Source: Lachnospiraceae bacterium
GTDB taxonomy: Bacteria > Bacillota > Clostridia > Lachnospirales > Lachnospiraceae
DNA: 64,000 bases
NCBI GenBank assembly: GCA_017626325.1
Contig: JAGAIZ010000019.1
Span: 1-64,000 of the forward strand
Direction of reading: 5' to 3'
This document shows, piece after piece, positions 42,974 to 51,741 of this stretch. The notes under the pieces are model-generated. The model was not told where the DNA came from. It made no database searches and saw nothing but the letters and a program-made list of their open reading frames with translations. Every line of letters starts with the position of its first letter. The stretch's first letter is position 1. The position numbers and the translations under genes are program-made.

Positions 42974-43010
42974 TGTAATTATTGACATTACATCTCTTCT
43001 TGATTATAAT
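42974..43010 (+). promoter_or_regulatory. Promoter and operator of the Rrf2 gene
   Basis: TTGACA (42982-42987), 17-bp spacer, TATAAT (43005-43010). A TGTAAT-N7-ATTACA dyad (42974-42992) overlaps the -35 box and shares the TGTAA/TTACA half-sites of the oxidoreductase operators, which implies autorepression. Confidence 0.75.
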
Positions 43011-43034
43011 GGGAAAAAATATGAGGTGATTTAG

Positions 43035-43463
43035 ATGCAATTTTCTTCAAGACTTCCGATTGCGGTACACATACTGCTGGCAATCGTAGAATTTGATGGC
43101 AAAGAAAAGACAACATCCACGTTCCTTGCCGGAAGCGTAAATGTAAATCCTGTGATTATCCGTAATACGCTTGGACAGCTCAAAGCGGCCGGACTTGTCA
43201 CAGTAAAGGCCGGAGAGGGCGGTTCCTCCCTTGCAAAAGCGCCAAAGGACATTACTTTGATAGATGTCTTTGACGCCGTTGAGAAAGAGGAAGCATTATT
43301 CCATTTTCATGAAAATCCAAACCCGGAATGTCCTGTTGGCAAAAATGTTCATGCCGTTTTGGATAACAAACTTTTCGCCATACAGGATGCCATGCGGGAA
43401 AAAATGAAATCCATTACTCTGCAGGATTTAATTGATGATATGAATAAGATACTTGTACAGTAG
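43035..43463 (+). CDS. Rrf2-family transcriptional regulator (YwnA-like)
   Basis: 142 aa. The winged HTH spans residues about 5-65: LPIAVHILLAIVEFDGKEKT, VNPVIIRNTLGQLKAAGLVTVKAGEGGSSLAK. Only one Cys (in NPECPVGKN) is present, rather than the three of IscR/NsrR, so an Fe-S cluster is unlikely; single-Cys YwnA-type sensing is more plausible. The ribosome binding site is GAGGTGA. Divergent from the oxidoreductase it probably represses, with shared TTGTAA operators. Confidence 0.88.
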   Translation: MQFSSRLPIAVHILLAIVEFDGKEKTTSTFLAGSVNVNPVIIRNTLGQLKAAGLVTVKAGEGGSSLAKAPKDITLIDVFDAVEKEEALFHFHENPNPECPVGKNVHAVLDNKLFAIQDAMREKMKSITLQDLIDDMNKILVQ

Positions 43464-43479
43464 CTCGATTAACAAATAA

Positions 43480-43519
43480 AAAGCATTGAAAAACTGATAT
43501 TTTCAATGCTTTCAAACTC
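43480..43519 (-). terminator. Hairpin between Rrf2 and toxin genes, resembling the tRNA-Arg terminator
   Basis: AAAGCATTGAAAA pairs with TTTTCAATGCTTT (43480-43512). The minus-strand side continues into TTTTTATTTG, so it probably terminates the toxin-antitoxin transcript. Nearly the same sequence, in the same orientation, ends tRNA-Arg at 59.73-59.77 kb. Confidence 0.75.
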
Positions 43520-43572
43520 AGTATTTTTGCTTCTCTTACTGTTTCCGTCATTAAAGTGCTTCCTCTTGGAAA

Positions 43573-43869
43573 TTACCTATTTTTCATATATTGTTTCAAC
43601 TGTTCATAAAAATTTTCTCGGGTTCCGGCCATAATTACAACAATAACCTTGTCCTCCAGATATTCAACTGTATATGCCAATTCATAATTTGTCTTATTGT
43701 AGTAAATATCATATCCATATACACCTGATAAATCACCTGTCTTTGGCTCTCCCACCAAATGATTTTCACAAATTTTATCTACAGCTTCCTGATACAGCGT
43801 TTTCAATCTTTTATCCTTCAGTTTCTTAAGGAATTTCGCCGCAGGAGGAAGAAATCTTACCTCCGTCAT
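43573..43869 (-). CDS. RelE/ParE-superfamily toxin
   Basis: 98 aa. The fold pattern VRFLPPAAKFLKKLKDKRLK (N-terminal strand and helices), LSGVYGYDIYYNKTNYELAY (central strands) and VIVVIMAGTRENFYEQLKQY is that of RelE/YafQ-like mRNA interferases or ParE-like toxins. A C-terminal Tyr/Arg set (TRENFY) may be catalytic. Its ATG overlaps the stop of the antitoxin gene by 4 bp, the standard coupled toxin-antitoxin layout. AT-rich compared with its surroundings. Confidence 0.85.
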   Translation of the reverse strand: MTEVRFLPPAAKFLKKLKDKRLKTLYQEAVDKICENHLVGEPKTGDLSGVYGYDIYYNKTNYELAYTVEYLEDKVIVVIMAGTRENFYEQLKQYMKNR

Positions 43870-44246
43870 TCTTCCTCCTCCGCTCCAAAGACATCCTCAT
43901 AAGTAGCAAACTCTGATTTTGAACCAGCAACCTGTTCTGCCTCAGCAAGCATTTCTTCCACTGCCGGACGAACTTCTTTCTGTGCAATTTTAAACCGAGC
44001 AAGTAAATCATCACCACTATATCCTTGTGCTATCAAATCTGCTAATATCTGCTCTGCAAACTCCCCACCTGAATTTGTCTTTGTCGGGCGAATTACCAGT
44101 TCATTACCTCTCACCATGCATTCTGCTTCTGTATCAAATCCCAGCATAGTGAAGAACTTTTGGGGAATCGTGATCTGTCGCTTTGCAGAGATACTGACTT
44201 TCTTCATTTCCATAGGAACACTGCCTTTCATTATTGCTACTGGCAT
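43866..44246 (-). CDS. AbrB/MazE-type antitoxin
   Basis: 126 aa from ATG 44246 (AGGAGG 8 nt upstream; the ATG two codons earlier is too close). The swapped-hairpin AbrB DNA-binding domain VSISAKRQITIPQKFFTMLGFD (residues about 15-36) is followed by a long acidic C-terminal region that would neutralise the toxin, ending in DVFGAEEEE. It precedes the RelE-like gene and probably autorepresses the operon. RelE toxins more often pair with RHH or Phd antitoxins, but AbrB-RelE pairs are known in Clostridia. Confidence 0.85.
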   Translation of the reverse strand: MPVAIMKGSVPMEMKKVSISAKRQITIPQKFFTMLGFDTEAECMVRGNELVIRPTKTNSGGEFAEQILADLIAQGYSGDDLLARFKIAQKEVRPAVEEMLAEAEQVAGSKSEFATYEDVFGAEEEE

Positions 44247-44392
44247 TCTCATGCCCTCCTTTCATATTATATACAAGTTAATAATGATTTATTCAAAATT
44301 CTTTGTTTCCTTGTTTCTTGGTTTCCAAGATTATTGTATGAAATTTTTGCTTTATTGTCAAGGATATGCTCATCATCATTTCTTACTGTCTT

Positions 44393-44647
44393 TCATCTGC
44401 TAAGCTGATAAATAACATTCTTAATGATATAAGCGGCTTCTGTATAATTATCTTTACTTACCAATTCGTATATTTGTTTCTTTGTAAACGCAATATTGAA
44501 ATTTAATGTCAGAAAGTAAAGTACATCAAATTCCATTCTGGTAAGAAAAATCTCTTTATTGTCCACATATACTACTCGGCCTAAAATATCAATCTTTAAT
44601 TTGTTATACTGCAAATTCCGGAATATTTCCCTCGTTTTCTGTCTCAA
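44393..44647 (-). pseudogene. Remnant of an OmpR/PhoB-type response-regulator output domain
   Basis: 84 aa from a TTG with a poor ribosome binding site. LKIDILGRVVYVDNKEIFLT, MEFDVLYFLTLNFNIAFTKKQIYELV and EAAYIIKNVIYQLSR follow the winged-helix output domain from its first beta strands into the recognition helix. The frame then stops before the C-terminal hairpin, and no receiver domain precedes it. This is best read as a decayed fragment; a small stand-alone regulator is possible. Confidence 0.5.
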
Positions 44648-44668
44648 CGCTCCCGCAGAACAAAATCT

Positions 44669-44947
44669 TTACATGCTTTCCCGCAAAATCTGCATGATCT
44701 CATTCTTATCCAGAACCTTATAGCCGCCGCTCATCGGAAGAACGCCGCTGTCTTCGATGACTGTCTTGCCGTTGGATTCCAGCAGATTCATGACCTGCTC
44801 GTAAATCCCATTCTTTTTGATAGATCCGCCGCCGTAGGCCAACATCACCTTAGCACCGTACTTTGGCAGTTCTTTATTCAGCGCCTGCAGGGCGTCCATG
44901 CCGAAATGCAGTCTGGTCGGATTAGAATAACTGAAATTGCTTAACAT
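44669..44947 (-). pseudogene. Internally deleted iron-containing alcohol dehydrogenase
   Basis: 92 aa. Residues 1-70 (NFSYSNPTRLHFGMDALQAL, VMLAYGGGSIKKNGIYEQV) are the N-terminal NAD-binding start of a butanol/iron-type alcohol dehydrogenase of about 390 aa. After GVLPMSGG the sequence passes directly to YKVLDKNEIMQILRESM, which resembles the last helix of the same family. About 300 residues, including all metal ligands, are missing in frame. The ribosome binding site (AGGAGG) is intact, so a short peptide may still be made. It is the last gene of the redox operon. Confidence 0.75.
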
Positions 44948-44963
44948 GTTGCTTACCTCCTGA

Positions 44964-46070
44964 TTATCTATTCATCATATGTTTCATTTCATTCATATAT
45001 CCGGGAATATCAAAGCTCTGAGGACAATGTTTGGTACAGGCTCCGCATTCGATACAGCTTGCTGGACGCTTTTCCTCCAGCAGCGCCAGAACGCTGGTCA
45101 GCCGCCATGCACCGCCGATCTTCGCCTCATTATATGCCCGGAGCAGAAGGGGAATATCCAACCCCATAGGGCAATTCGGACAGCAATACCGACACCCGGT
45201 ACAAGCCACTGCAACGGCAGCATATTGAAGCTGTGCCGCTTCCCGAATAGCGGCATATTCACAGTCTGTCAAAGGCTTTGCCTGATCAAAGGTTCGGACA
45301 TTATCCGCAAGCTGTGCCGGGTCAGACATTCCGCTCAAAACCACCTGTACCTGTGGATGATCCATCACCCAGCGCATAGCCCAGGAGGCCTGTGAGAAGG
45401 ACGAATCTAACCTTTGAAGTATATCCGCCGCCTCCTGCCGCAGATTTGCCAGCATCCCACCGTGTACCGGCTCCATGACCATAACGGGAATACCAGCCAG
45501 TTCCAGCATCTCATAAAACGTTTTTGCATTGCCGCAGTACCAGTCATAGTAATTGAGCTGCATTTGGGCAAAGTCCCAAGGGTATGCCTGAATAATCCGC
45601 TCAAGCATCTGTGGACTTCCATGGAAAGAAAATCCCAGATAACGGATTTTTCCTTCCTGTTTCAGTTTGTCAAAATACTCGATACAGCCATTGTTCAGGA
45701 TTTCCTCCGCAAAGTTATCCTGAATCCCATGCAGCAAATAGAAGTCAATATGATCCATTTGCAGACGCCGAAGTTGCTCGGAAAACTGGCGTTCAAAGTC
45801 CGGCTGTGCCTGCAGATTGTATTTATCCGCCACATAAAAGCTGTCGCGGGGATATGCTTTCAGGGCTTCCCCCAGAAATTCTTCGGACTTTCCACCATGG
45901 TATACGTAGGCAGTATCATAGTAGTTAATTCCGCTTTTCATCCCTGCGTCAATGATTGCCTTTGCTTTCTCATAGTCAATCTCAGCATCGCTACTCTTTA
46001 CCGGCAGACGCATAGCGCCCATACCCAGTCTGGAAAGGGAAATCCCATCCTTAAATTTCTTATACTGCAT
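44964..46070 (-). CDS. Aldo/keto reductase with C-terminal ferredoxin domain
   Basis: 368 aa. The AKR barrel has [23 protein letters not shown] (catalytic Asp and Tyr), ADKYNL (Lys) and YLLHGIQD (His). The C-terminal tail has [18 protein letters not shown] and [18 protein letters not shown], two [4Fe-4S]-type Cys clusters common in clostridial AKRs. It likely reduces aldehydes or ketones with NAD(P)H or ferredoxin. Its ATG lies inside the end of the acetyltransferase gene (11-bp overlap), so the genes are coupled. Confidence 0.9.
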   Translation of the reverse strand: MQYKKFKDGISLSRLGMGAMRLPVKSSDAEIDYEKAKAIIDAGMKSGINYYDTAYVYHGGKSEEFLGEALKAYPRDSFYVADKYNLQAQPDFERQFSEQLRRLQMDHIDFYLLHGIQDNFAEEILNNGCIEYFDKLKQEGKIRYLGFSFHGSPQMLERIIQAYPWDFAQMQLNYYDWYCGNAKTFYEMLELAGIPVMVMEPVHGGMLANLRQEAADILQRLDSSFSQASWAMRWVMDHPQVQVVLSGMSDPAQLADNVRTFDQAKPLTDCEYAAIREAAQLQYAAVAVACTGCRYCCPNCPMGLDIPLLLRAYNEAKIGGAWRLTSVLALLEEKRPASCIECGACTKHCPQSFDIPGYMNEMKHMMNR

Positions 46071-46665
46071 GGCGAAGTTCCTCCTTTTTCTGTTCGCTTA
46101 CAGGAACTTTTTTGATGATTTTTGCCGGAACACCGCCGACAACGGTATTCTCAGGAACATCCATCGTAACCACTGCACCGGCAGCAATGACCGCACCGTC
46201 CCCAATGGTAACGCCGGGAAGCACCATCGCATTAGCTCCAATCCATACATGCTTTCCGATATGGACAGGGGCCGGTTCCATATCCGCCCGCCGCTCAGGA
46301 ACCATACAATGATTTAAGGTGGCAAGCACCACGTTATGCCCAATCAGCACATCATCGTCAATATAAATTCCACCCTGATCCTGAAACCGGCAGCCACTGT
46401 TAAAAAACACATTTTTTCCCACTGTGATGTTCTTTCCGCAATCCGTATAAAAGGGCGGAAAAATATTGAAAGTATCATCAACCGGTCTGCCAGTCAGTCT
46501 GGAAAATATCTCCCGGATTTCTTCTGGCGTTCGATAGCTGTTATTCAGCTCTGCGGTTAGCCTCAGCGCCTCCTGTGAAAGCATACACATATACTGATGT
46601 ATTTCAGAACCGGCAACAACGGTTTTCCCGCTGTTTAGATAGTTCAGAAAATCTTGTAAATTCAC
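46060..46665 (-). CDS. Maltose/galactoside O-acetyltransferase-like protein (left-handed beta helix)
   Basis: 201 aa. The start is GTG with AAAGGAGGA upstream. Hexapeptide repeats cover the C-terminal two thirds: [33 protein letters not shown] (catalytic His), [32 protein letters not shown]. This matches the LacA/Maa/NodL group that acetylates sugars or similar hydroxyl compounds with acetyl-CoA. Cotranscribed between PatB-like and AKR genes; the acceptor is unknown. Confidence 0.88.
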   Translation of the reverse strand: MNLQDFLNYLNSGKTVVAGSEIHQYMCMLSQEALRLTAELNNSYRTPEEIREIFSRLTGRPVDDTFNIFPPFYTDCGKNITVGKNVFFNSGCRFQDQGGIYIDDDVLIGHNVVLATLNHCMVPERRADMEPAPVHIGKHVWIGANAMVLPGVTIGDGAVIAAGAVVTMDVPENTVVGGVPAKIIKKVPVSEQKKEELRHAV

Positions 46666-46679
46666 CCAGATATCCTCCT

Positions 46680-47861
46680 TTAGCAGCGATTTATGACAAA
46701 TTCTTCATAGGCTGCAATTCCTTCTTTTAGTCTGCGGAGACCATCCTCCAGTACCGTCCGTGGACAGGCAATGTTCATCCGAAGAAAATTCCCGCCTCCT
46801 GCGCCGAACTGTTTTCCCGCCGAAAGATAAAGACCTGTTTTTTCCCGGATATATTCCGCCGCTTCTGCAGCAGATCCGGACATTCTGCCTAAGTGCAGCC
46901 ACAGGAGGTAGGTTGCCTGAGAGGGAACCACTTCTATTTGGGGAACCTGCTCTCGAATATACTTCGCCGCTGTATTTTTATTTTCCAGAATATATTCCCG
47001 CAGTGCATCCAACCAGTCAGCACCCTCTGTAAAGGCAGCGATAGCCGCATCTATGGCAAAAGCGTTTGGTTCTGCCACTTCATCGGTATTTAAGCCCCGC
47101 CAAACTTTGTGGCGCAAAACCGGATTGGGAACCGCCACCGCCGTCGTCTGCAATCCTGCCAGATTAAAGGCTTTGGTTGGAGCAATGCAGATGACGCAGT
47201 TTTCCCGGCAATGCTCGGATACAGATGCAAAGGGAACATAGGAACAGCCGGGATCTGTCAGATCGCAATGGATTTCATCCGACACGACTACCACATGATG
47301 TTTCCAGCACAGCTCTCCGATTCGCTCCAGCGTCTCTTTGTCCCAAATCTTTCCTACCGGATTATGAGGATTGCAGAGAATCATCATGGAGGTCTGCGGA
47401 TCAGCCAGCTTCTGCTCCAGATCCTCGAAATTGACCTGATAGGCTTCTCCATCATATTTCAGCCGACTTTCCAGCACCTGCCGTCCATTATTGACAATGG
47501 AGTTGAAGAAGATATTGTAAACCGGCGTCAGCACCAGAACCTTTTCTGCCGGTGTGGTCAGTTTACGCACCATGCTGGAAATAGCGGGAACCACTCCGGT
47601 ACAGAAAATCAGCCAGTCCTTTTCCATCTGAAAATCATGACGGCGTTTCCACCAGCCTATGTACGCCTGATACCATTCCTCCGGCACAGTGGAATATCCA
47701 AACACGCCGTGAACCGCCCGTTTCCTGATTGCGACCTGAATCTCCGGCGCTGTTTCAAAATCCATATCTGCCACCCACATAGGCAACTCGTTTTCTTTCA
47801 CATCCCATTTCAGGGAATTAGTATTCCTGCGATTAATTTGTTTGTCAAAATCGTATGGCAT
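46680..47861 (-). CDS. PatB/MalY-type aminotransferase or cystathionine beta-lyase
   Basis: 393 aa PLP fold-type I enzyme. The MalY/PatB N-terminal signature is [37 protein letters not shown] (Asp for PLP) and the PLP Lys in [13 protein letters not shown] are present, with the C-terminal Arg in [10 protein letters not shown]. The subfamily cleaves C-S bonds (cystathionine, cysteine conjugates), giving a thiol, pyruvate and ammonia. ATG start. It sits in a redox/hydrolase operon, which fits processing of sulfur conjugates or xenobiotics; this is inference. Confidence 0.9.
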   Translation of the reverse strand: MPYDFDKQINRRNTNSLKWDVKENELPMWVADMDFETAPEIQVAIRKRAVHGVFGYSTVPEEWYQAYIGWWKRRHDFQMEKDWLIFCTGVVPAISSMVRKLTTPAEKVLVLTPVYNIFFNSIVNNGRQVLESRLKYDGEAYQVNFEDLEQKLADPQTSMMILCNPHNPVGKIWDKETLERIGELCWKHHVVVVSDEIHCDLTDPGCSYVPFASVSEHCRENCVICIAPTKAFNLAGLQTTAVAVPNPVLRHKVWRGLNTDEVAEPNAFAIDAAIAAFTEGADWLDALREYILENKNTAAKYIREQVPQIEVVPSQATYLLWLHLGRMSGSAAEAAEYIREKTGLYLSAGKQFGAGGGNFLRMNIACPRTVLEDGLRRLKEGIAAYEEFVINRC

Positions 47862-47891
47862 TTCGCACCTCCAAACTGCTTTCGTGAATGA

Positions 47892-48590
47892 TTACTCCAG
47901 CGAAAAGGTTACCGTCACATCTCCGCTGCCAAGGGCATCTTCCCATCCGGTCAGATCGTCAATATGTCCCAGTCGTGTATAACTCCAGGAATTGGAGCCA
48001 TAGAAAATCACAATCTGATTGCCGTTGTAAAGAACAATATCCCCCGCATGAGTTGTGGTCTGGCTGTTGCTGGCAGTAAGGCTCCTTCCCAGAGACCCGA
48101 CCTTTTCAAAACCGGAATAATCGCTCATTTCAATCACAACCGGTGACTCCTGCATCATTGCCACCAATTCAGAAACTGCTTCGTTATTCTCCAGCGTTGC
48201 AGAAAAAACCGCGCCGCCAACCTGTACGTTCATCTTCATCTCTGTATCCTCCTCCGAATTATCCTGTTCGCCAGATACCGTCTGCTGCACCTGCGTCGGT
48301 TCCTCTATGTTCTCCACGGGTTGCGTTTGCTGCTTAGACTCTTCCTCCGAAGCCGAAGGTTCCTCTGTGTCCTCCACGATTTCTGTCTGTTGCTTAGATT
48401 CTTCCTCCGAAGCCGAAGGTTCCTCTGATTCTAACGGCTCTGAAGCTGCACTTTCCTCCGGTTCCGTGATTTCCGATGACACGGTATTTTCCACTGTTGA
48501 TGCCATATCTGGCTGTTCTCCTTCTGTGCCACAGGCTGCCAGAGAAAATACGAGGAAGGTCAAAAACATCAAAGATAAAATTTTTCTCAT
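47892..48590 (-). CDS. Cyclophilin-like-fold lipoprotein with repeated acidic linker
   Basis: 232 aa. The lipobox is VFSLAAC, with Cys at about residue 20, so it is anchored outside the membrane. An acidic Ser/Glu linker contains a 20-residue tandem repeat (EEPSASEEESKQQT twice), then the cyclophilin-like domain (about 118-232) with VQVGGAVFSATLENNEAV, IVLYNGNQIVIFYGSNSWSYTRLGHID and VTVTFSLE. The fold resembles prolyl isomerases but lacks their active-site Arg pattern. Function unknown; usually found with flavodoxin-like and AKR genes, as here. Confidence 0.82.
   Translation of the reverse strand: MRKILSLMFLTFLVFSLAACGTEGEQPDMASTVENTVSSEITEPEESAASEPLESEEPSASEEESKQQTEIVEDTEEPSASEEESKQQTQPVENIEEPTQVQQTVSGEQDNSEEDTEMKMNVQVGGAVFSATLENNEAVSELVAMMQESPVVIEMSDYSGFEKVGSLGRSLTASNSQTTTHAGDIVLYNGNQIVIFYGSNSWSYTRLGHIDDLTGWEDALGSGDVTVTFSLE
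48301..48420. repeat. Two tandem 60-bp units coding the lipoprotein linker
   Basis: 48301-48360 and 48361-48420 are direct in-frame repeats encoding the Ser/Glu-rich linker, with several synonymous and a few non-synonymous differences. Such repeats expand and contract by slippage, so linker length may vary between strains. Confidence 0.8.
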
Positions 48591-48608
48591 GGTTTGCCAG
48601 TCCTTTCT

Positions 48609-49148
48609 TTATGCGTTCTTACCCATCTTATACGCCTCTTGCAGTGCCGGATGCCCGTCTATCTCGCCCGGTTCTGTAACGCCCCCGGCAAACACTTTTC
48701 CTGCCAGTCTGGCTTTTTCAAAACAGGCAATCCAGCCTTCCAATCCATTTACAGCTCTCTCGTCCACATGGTCTTCATTTTCCGCAGCGGAGGTCAAAAG
48801 ATAAATGTCCCGGAAGGCATAATCCGCGATAAAGAGCGGATTCGCTCGATCCAGCATGGTCTTCATCTGGCCGCTCATTTCGTAGTAGTAGATGGGCGTG
48901 GCGAACACCAGCACATCAGCGTGAAGCATCTTCTGAGCGATGGCATCTGCATCGTCATGAATCACACAACGCCCCGTTTTCTGGCAGGCAAGGCAGCCCT
49001 TGCAAAACCCGATAGTCTTATCCCGCAGACTGATCTGCTCCACCTGATTGCCTGCTTCTCTGGCTCCCTTTGCAAAGGATTCTGCCAGCGCATCGGAATT
49101 GCTGTTCTTTCTTAAACTGGTTGACAAAATCAAAATATGCTTACTCAT
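48609..49148 (-). CDS. Flavodoxin-fold NAD(P)H-dependent FMN reductase
   Basis: 179 aa from ATG 49148 (GGAGG upstream). The FMN phosphate loop LSTSLRKNSNSDALAESF (residues 7-24), FATPIYYYEMSGQMKTMLDR and CQKTGRCVIHDD (Cys-containing, typical of the iron-sulfur flavoprotein/NADPH-FMN reductase group) are visible. No [4Fe-4S] tail is present. It probably reduces quinones, azo or nitro compounds or supplies reduced FMN to partners in the operon. Confidence 0.88.
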   Translation of the reverse strand: MSKHILILSTSLRKNSNSDALAESFAKGAREAGNQVEQISLRDKTIGFCKGCLACQKTGRCVIHDDADAIAQKMLHADVLVFATPIYYYEMSGQMKTMLDRANPLFIADYAFRDIYLLTSAAENEDHVDERAVNGLEGWIACFEKARLAGKVFAGGVTEPGEIDGHPALQEAYKMGKNA

Positions 49149-49166
49149 TCTTTTTCCCTCCAAAAG

Positions 49167-50108
49167 TTACCTCAGATTCATTCCGAAAAAATCCGCCAGC
49201 TTGTCAAAGGGGATTCGATCTGTCCGGTCATACAGGTCAATATGCTCCGCATCCTCCACCACGATCATTTCTTTCGGCTCCGCAGCGGCGGCGTAGGCAT
49301 TCTCGCTGAAGAAACGGGAATGGGCGCGGTCGCCAACCACAAACAAAATCGGGCGGGGCGAAATCTCGTCAATGTAGGAAAGCAGAGGGAAGTTCATCAT
49401 GGTCAGATTACTGGTGGTGGTAAAGCCGCCTCTGGCATTGGGATGATGACCCCGCTTCAGGGCATAGAACCGGAACCACTCGGCGTTAGGCTCCTCCAGT
49501 TCTTGCGGAACCTGATCGATGGGCTGTTCCGGGAAGAACGGAACATACTCCGGATAGCCGTTCTCCGCATCCAGCCATCTCTGGCGGGCAAGCTGTTCCT
49601 TAGCGGCCTGAACCGCCGCTTTGTCCATCCCCAGCCGGGAGGCCACGTTCATGTCATACATACTCATAGTCGCCACTGCCTTGATACGGGTATCCATCTG
49701 AGCGGCAGAGAGAGCGAAACCACCGGAACCGCAGATGCCAATTACGCCGATTTTCTCCCGGTCCACAAAGGGCTGCAAGCCCAGATAATCCACAGCCGCA
49801 CTGAAGTTCTCTACGAAAATGTCCGGGGAGGATACGTTTCTGGGAAAGCCTCCGGACTCACCCATAAAGGACTGGTCAAAGGTCAGCGCCACAAAGCCTC
49901 GCCGGGCCAGCTCACTGCCATAAACACAAGGTCCCTGCTCTTTGACGCCGCCGTAGGGAGCGCCCACAATCAGCGCCGAATGCTTCTCGGCCATGTTCAT
50001 GTCCTTTTGGTAGTACAGCTCACCCACAGCCTCCAGACCATAACGGTTCCGATATACCACCTTTTTTCTCGATACATTGTCATTCAATGCTGCAATATGT
50101 CCACTCAT
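49167..50108 (-). CDS. Alpha/beta hydrolase with atypical nucleophile elbow
   Basis: 313 aa. The core has ALIVGAPYGGVKEQGP (oxyanion region), VALTFDQSFMGESGG, the nucleophile elbow IGICGSGGFAL and the late Asp/His in VVEDAEHIDLYD. The elbow reads G-I-C-G-S-G-G instead of GxSxG: either the Cys (as in dienelactone hydrolase) or the following Ser is the nucleophile. No signal peptide is visible. It is coupled to the flavodoxin gene 18 bp downstream. The substrate is probably an ester or lactone, and not identifiable. Confidence 0.83.
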   Translation of the reverse strand: MSGHIAALNDNVSRKKVVYRNRYGLEAVGELYYQKDMNMAEKHSALIVGAPYGGVKEQGPCVYGSELARRGFVALTFDQSFMGESGGFPRNVSSPDIFVENFSAAVDYLGLQPFVDREKIGVIGICGSGGFALSAAQMDTRIKAVATMSMYDMNVASRLGMDKAAVQAAKEQLARQRWLDAENGYPEYVPFFPEQPIDQVPQELEEPNAEWFRFYALKRGHHPNARGGFTTTSNLTMMNFPLLSYIDEISPRPILFVVGDRAHSRFFSENAYAAAAEPKEMIVVEDAEHIDLYDRTDRIPFDKLADFFGMNLR

Positions 50109-50134
50109 AATTGTTCCTCCTAAAATAATGTCTT

Positions 50135-50236
50135 AGTCAAATACTCTGCATCAGAGCTGCTGAGTATTTGACTCTCGCGGCGTTCGCCAAATATCCGTGC
50201 AAGCATGGCTACTTGGCTCATTGCTTCGCGGAAATA
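50135..50236 (-). repeat. Hairpin-plus-tail repeat element, copy 1
   Basis: Perfect 12-bp arms AGTCAAATACTC/GAGTATTTGACT (50135-50146, 50162-50173) are followed by a 63-bp tail running into the last codons of the LysE-type gene. The tail matches copy 2 at 56.02-56.08 kb with only about three differences. On the minus strand it reads gene end (ISAKQ, stop), tail, hairpin. Confidence 0.8.
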
Positions 50237-50829
50237 AAAATCACAATACCGAACAAAATCAGCAGTGATCCAAATATTTTGTTTGTCTTTTGGAAATTTA
50301 CATTTCCCGCCTTTTTTCGGATGAAGTCTGTCGCAAAGGACAACACACCCCACCAAATATAAGTTCCGATAAATACTCCGGCTACAAGGGCAATACTCTG
50401 GAAAGCATTAGACTGTCCTGTGATACCAAAATAGGAAAAGGCAAACAGGAAGGTCAAAATTGCTGCCGGATTTGTAATACCGATCAGGAAAGAGGTTAAA
50501 AACTGGCTTGATTTTCTTTCCTCCTGCTCCGTCTTTTTTTGCCCGTCCTGTTTTCTTCGGAAAACGGCAATACCCATCAGCAGAATAAAGCCGCCGCCCA
50601 CCAAATGAATAGCCGTCTGATACCGAAGAAGGAAGTCAGAAACGATGGTCAGCCCAAAAGCGCCGATACAGGCATAAATGCAATCCGCTACGGAAGAACC
50701 AAGCCCTGTCAGAAGCCCCGCTCTTACACCGCCGTGAAGGGTACGCTGTACCGTCATGGTGCCAACAGCGCCTACCGGAACACCGAACAGCAAGCCAATC
50801 AGGATTCCGCGCAGCAGAAAACCTGCCAT
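50218..50829 (-). CDS. LysE-family amino acid/metabolite exporter
   Basis: 203 aa from ATG 50829 (GGGAGG 8 nt upstream). It has six transmembrane helices with the LysE/RhtB N-terminal pattern FLLRGILIGLLFGVPVGAVGTMTVQRTL, the DCIYACIGAFGL segment and ITNPAAILTFLFAFSYFG. Predicted efflux of an amino acid or related metabolite. Its final residues (ISAKQ) are encoded by the hairpin-plus-tail repeat, as are the last residues of the CoA-ligase-like protein, so the natural C-terminus was probably replaced by the repeat. Confidence 0.87.
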   Translation of the reverse strand: MAGFLLRGILIGLLFGVPVGAVGTMTVQRTLHGGVRAGLLTGLGSSVADCIYACIGAFGLTIVSDFLLRYQTAIHLVGGGFILLMGIAVFRRKQDGQKKTEQEERKSSQFLTSFLIGITNPAAILTFLFAFSYFGITGQSNAFQSIALVAGVFIGTYIWWGVLSFATDFIRKKAGNVNFQKTNKIFGSLLILFGIVIFISAKQ

Positions 50830-50861
50830 TTTTCCCACCTCCCTTTCCGGTATCTGCTGTA

Positions 50862-51719
50862 TCAGGCCGCTTCCGTCTTTTTCTGTTTACAAATAATCTT
50901 TGTCTTTGCCGGGTCTACCTTATCCTGCTCAATCGTCAGTTCTCCGATTTCATCGGCCCGAATCACACCGCTGGTCGGATTCAGCACACTGTCTATCTTG
51001 CCGGTGATTTCTGCATCCACGGAGGAATATTCAAACGCCAGCGTCGTATTCAGTAGCTGGCAGTTCTTCATAACCAGGTTGTCGATATAGCACATTCCCT
51101 GCAAGCTCTCGATGGTACAGTTCACAAGGGTCAGGTTCTTTGCGTTCCAGCCCAGATACTCTCCGGAAATGAAGGAATCGTACACCGTCACATTTTCACT
51201 GTTCCAGAAAGCATCCTTGGAAAGCAGGCGGGAATTATGAATTTCCACATTCTTTGCCCCATCAAAGGAATAGTTTCCATATAGAGTAAGGCCACGGATC
51301 ACCATGTTCTGACTGTTCATGGCAAAGTAATCGCCCTTTGCCGTCACCTGTTCCATGGTAACGCCGTCACAGCTCCAAAGGGTTTCCGCCGCATTAGCAA
51401 AAGATACATTGCGAAGGGTCACATCGTGGCAGCGCCGGAAATTCTTCGGAGCCTCAATGGCAGAATCCTCTACACGGATACGATCCGTATACCAAACGCC
51501 TGCTCTTGCCATCTCGAACCATGTACAATCCTTTACCGCAATATCCTTTGCATACCACAGCGGATACTTCCATTTGAACATGCTCCCAAACAGTTCAATA
51601 TCATGGCTTTCCTTCAGAGGAGACTCGCCATCAGCAAAGATGGAATCGAAGATGCGAAGCTGCTGACCCTGAAACAGAGCGCGCTCGCCGGTTAACATTG
51701 CTTGCTTGATTTCTTTCAT
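50862..51719 (-). CDS. DUF3737 family protein (beta-helix)
   Basis: 285 aa. The whole length shows short beta-strand repeats of about 20 residues (VEDSAIEAPKNFRRCHDVTL, RNVSFANAAETLWSCDGVTM and similar), as in parallel beta-helix proteins. The start MKEIKQAMLTGERALFQGQQLRIFDSIFADGESPLKES is characteristic of the DUF3737 family. No signal peptide, so probably cytoplasmic. Function unknown. It starts with ATG after AAGGAG. The family is often found beside flavodoxin/AKR/LysR clusters in gut Firmicutes, as here. Confidence 0.85.
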   Translation of the reverse strand: MKEIKQAMLTGERALFQGQQLRIFDSIFADGESPLKESHDIELFGSMFKWKYPLWYAKDIAVKDCTWFEMARAGVWYTDRIRVEDSAIEAPKNFRRCHDVTLRNVSFANAAETLWSCDGVTMEQVTAKGDYFAMNSQNMVIRGLTLYGNYSFDGAKNVEIHNSRLLSKDAFWNSENVTVYDSFISGEYLGWNAKNLTLVNCTIESLQGMCYIDNLVMKNCQLLNTTLAFEYSSVDAEITGKIDSVLNPTSGVIRADEIGELTIEQDKVDPAKTKIICKQKKTEAA

Positions 51720-51741
51720 TGTATTTGCTCCTTTACAAGTT

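Noticed and set aside
49137..50123. 328-codon plus-strand frame opposite the alpha/beta hydrolase
   Set aside because: Same reasoning: long open antisense frame caused by codon bias, with His/Arg-rich nonsense composition.
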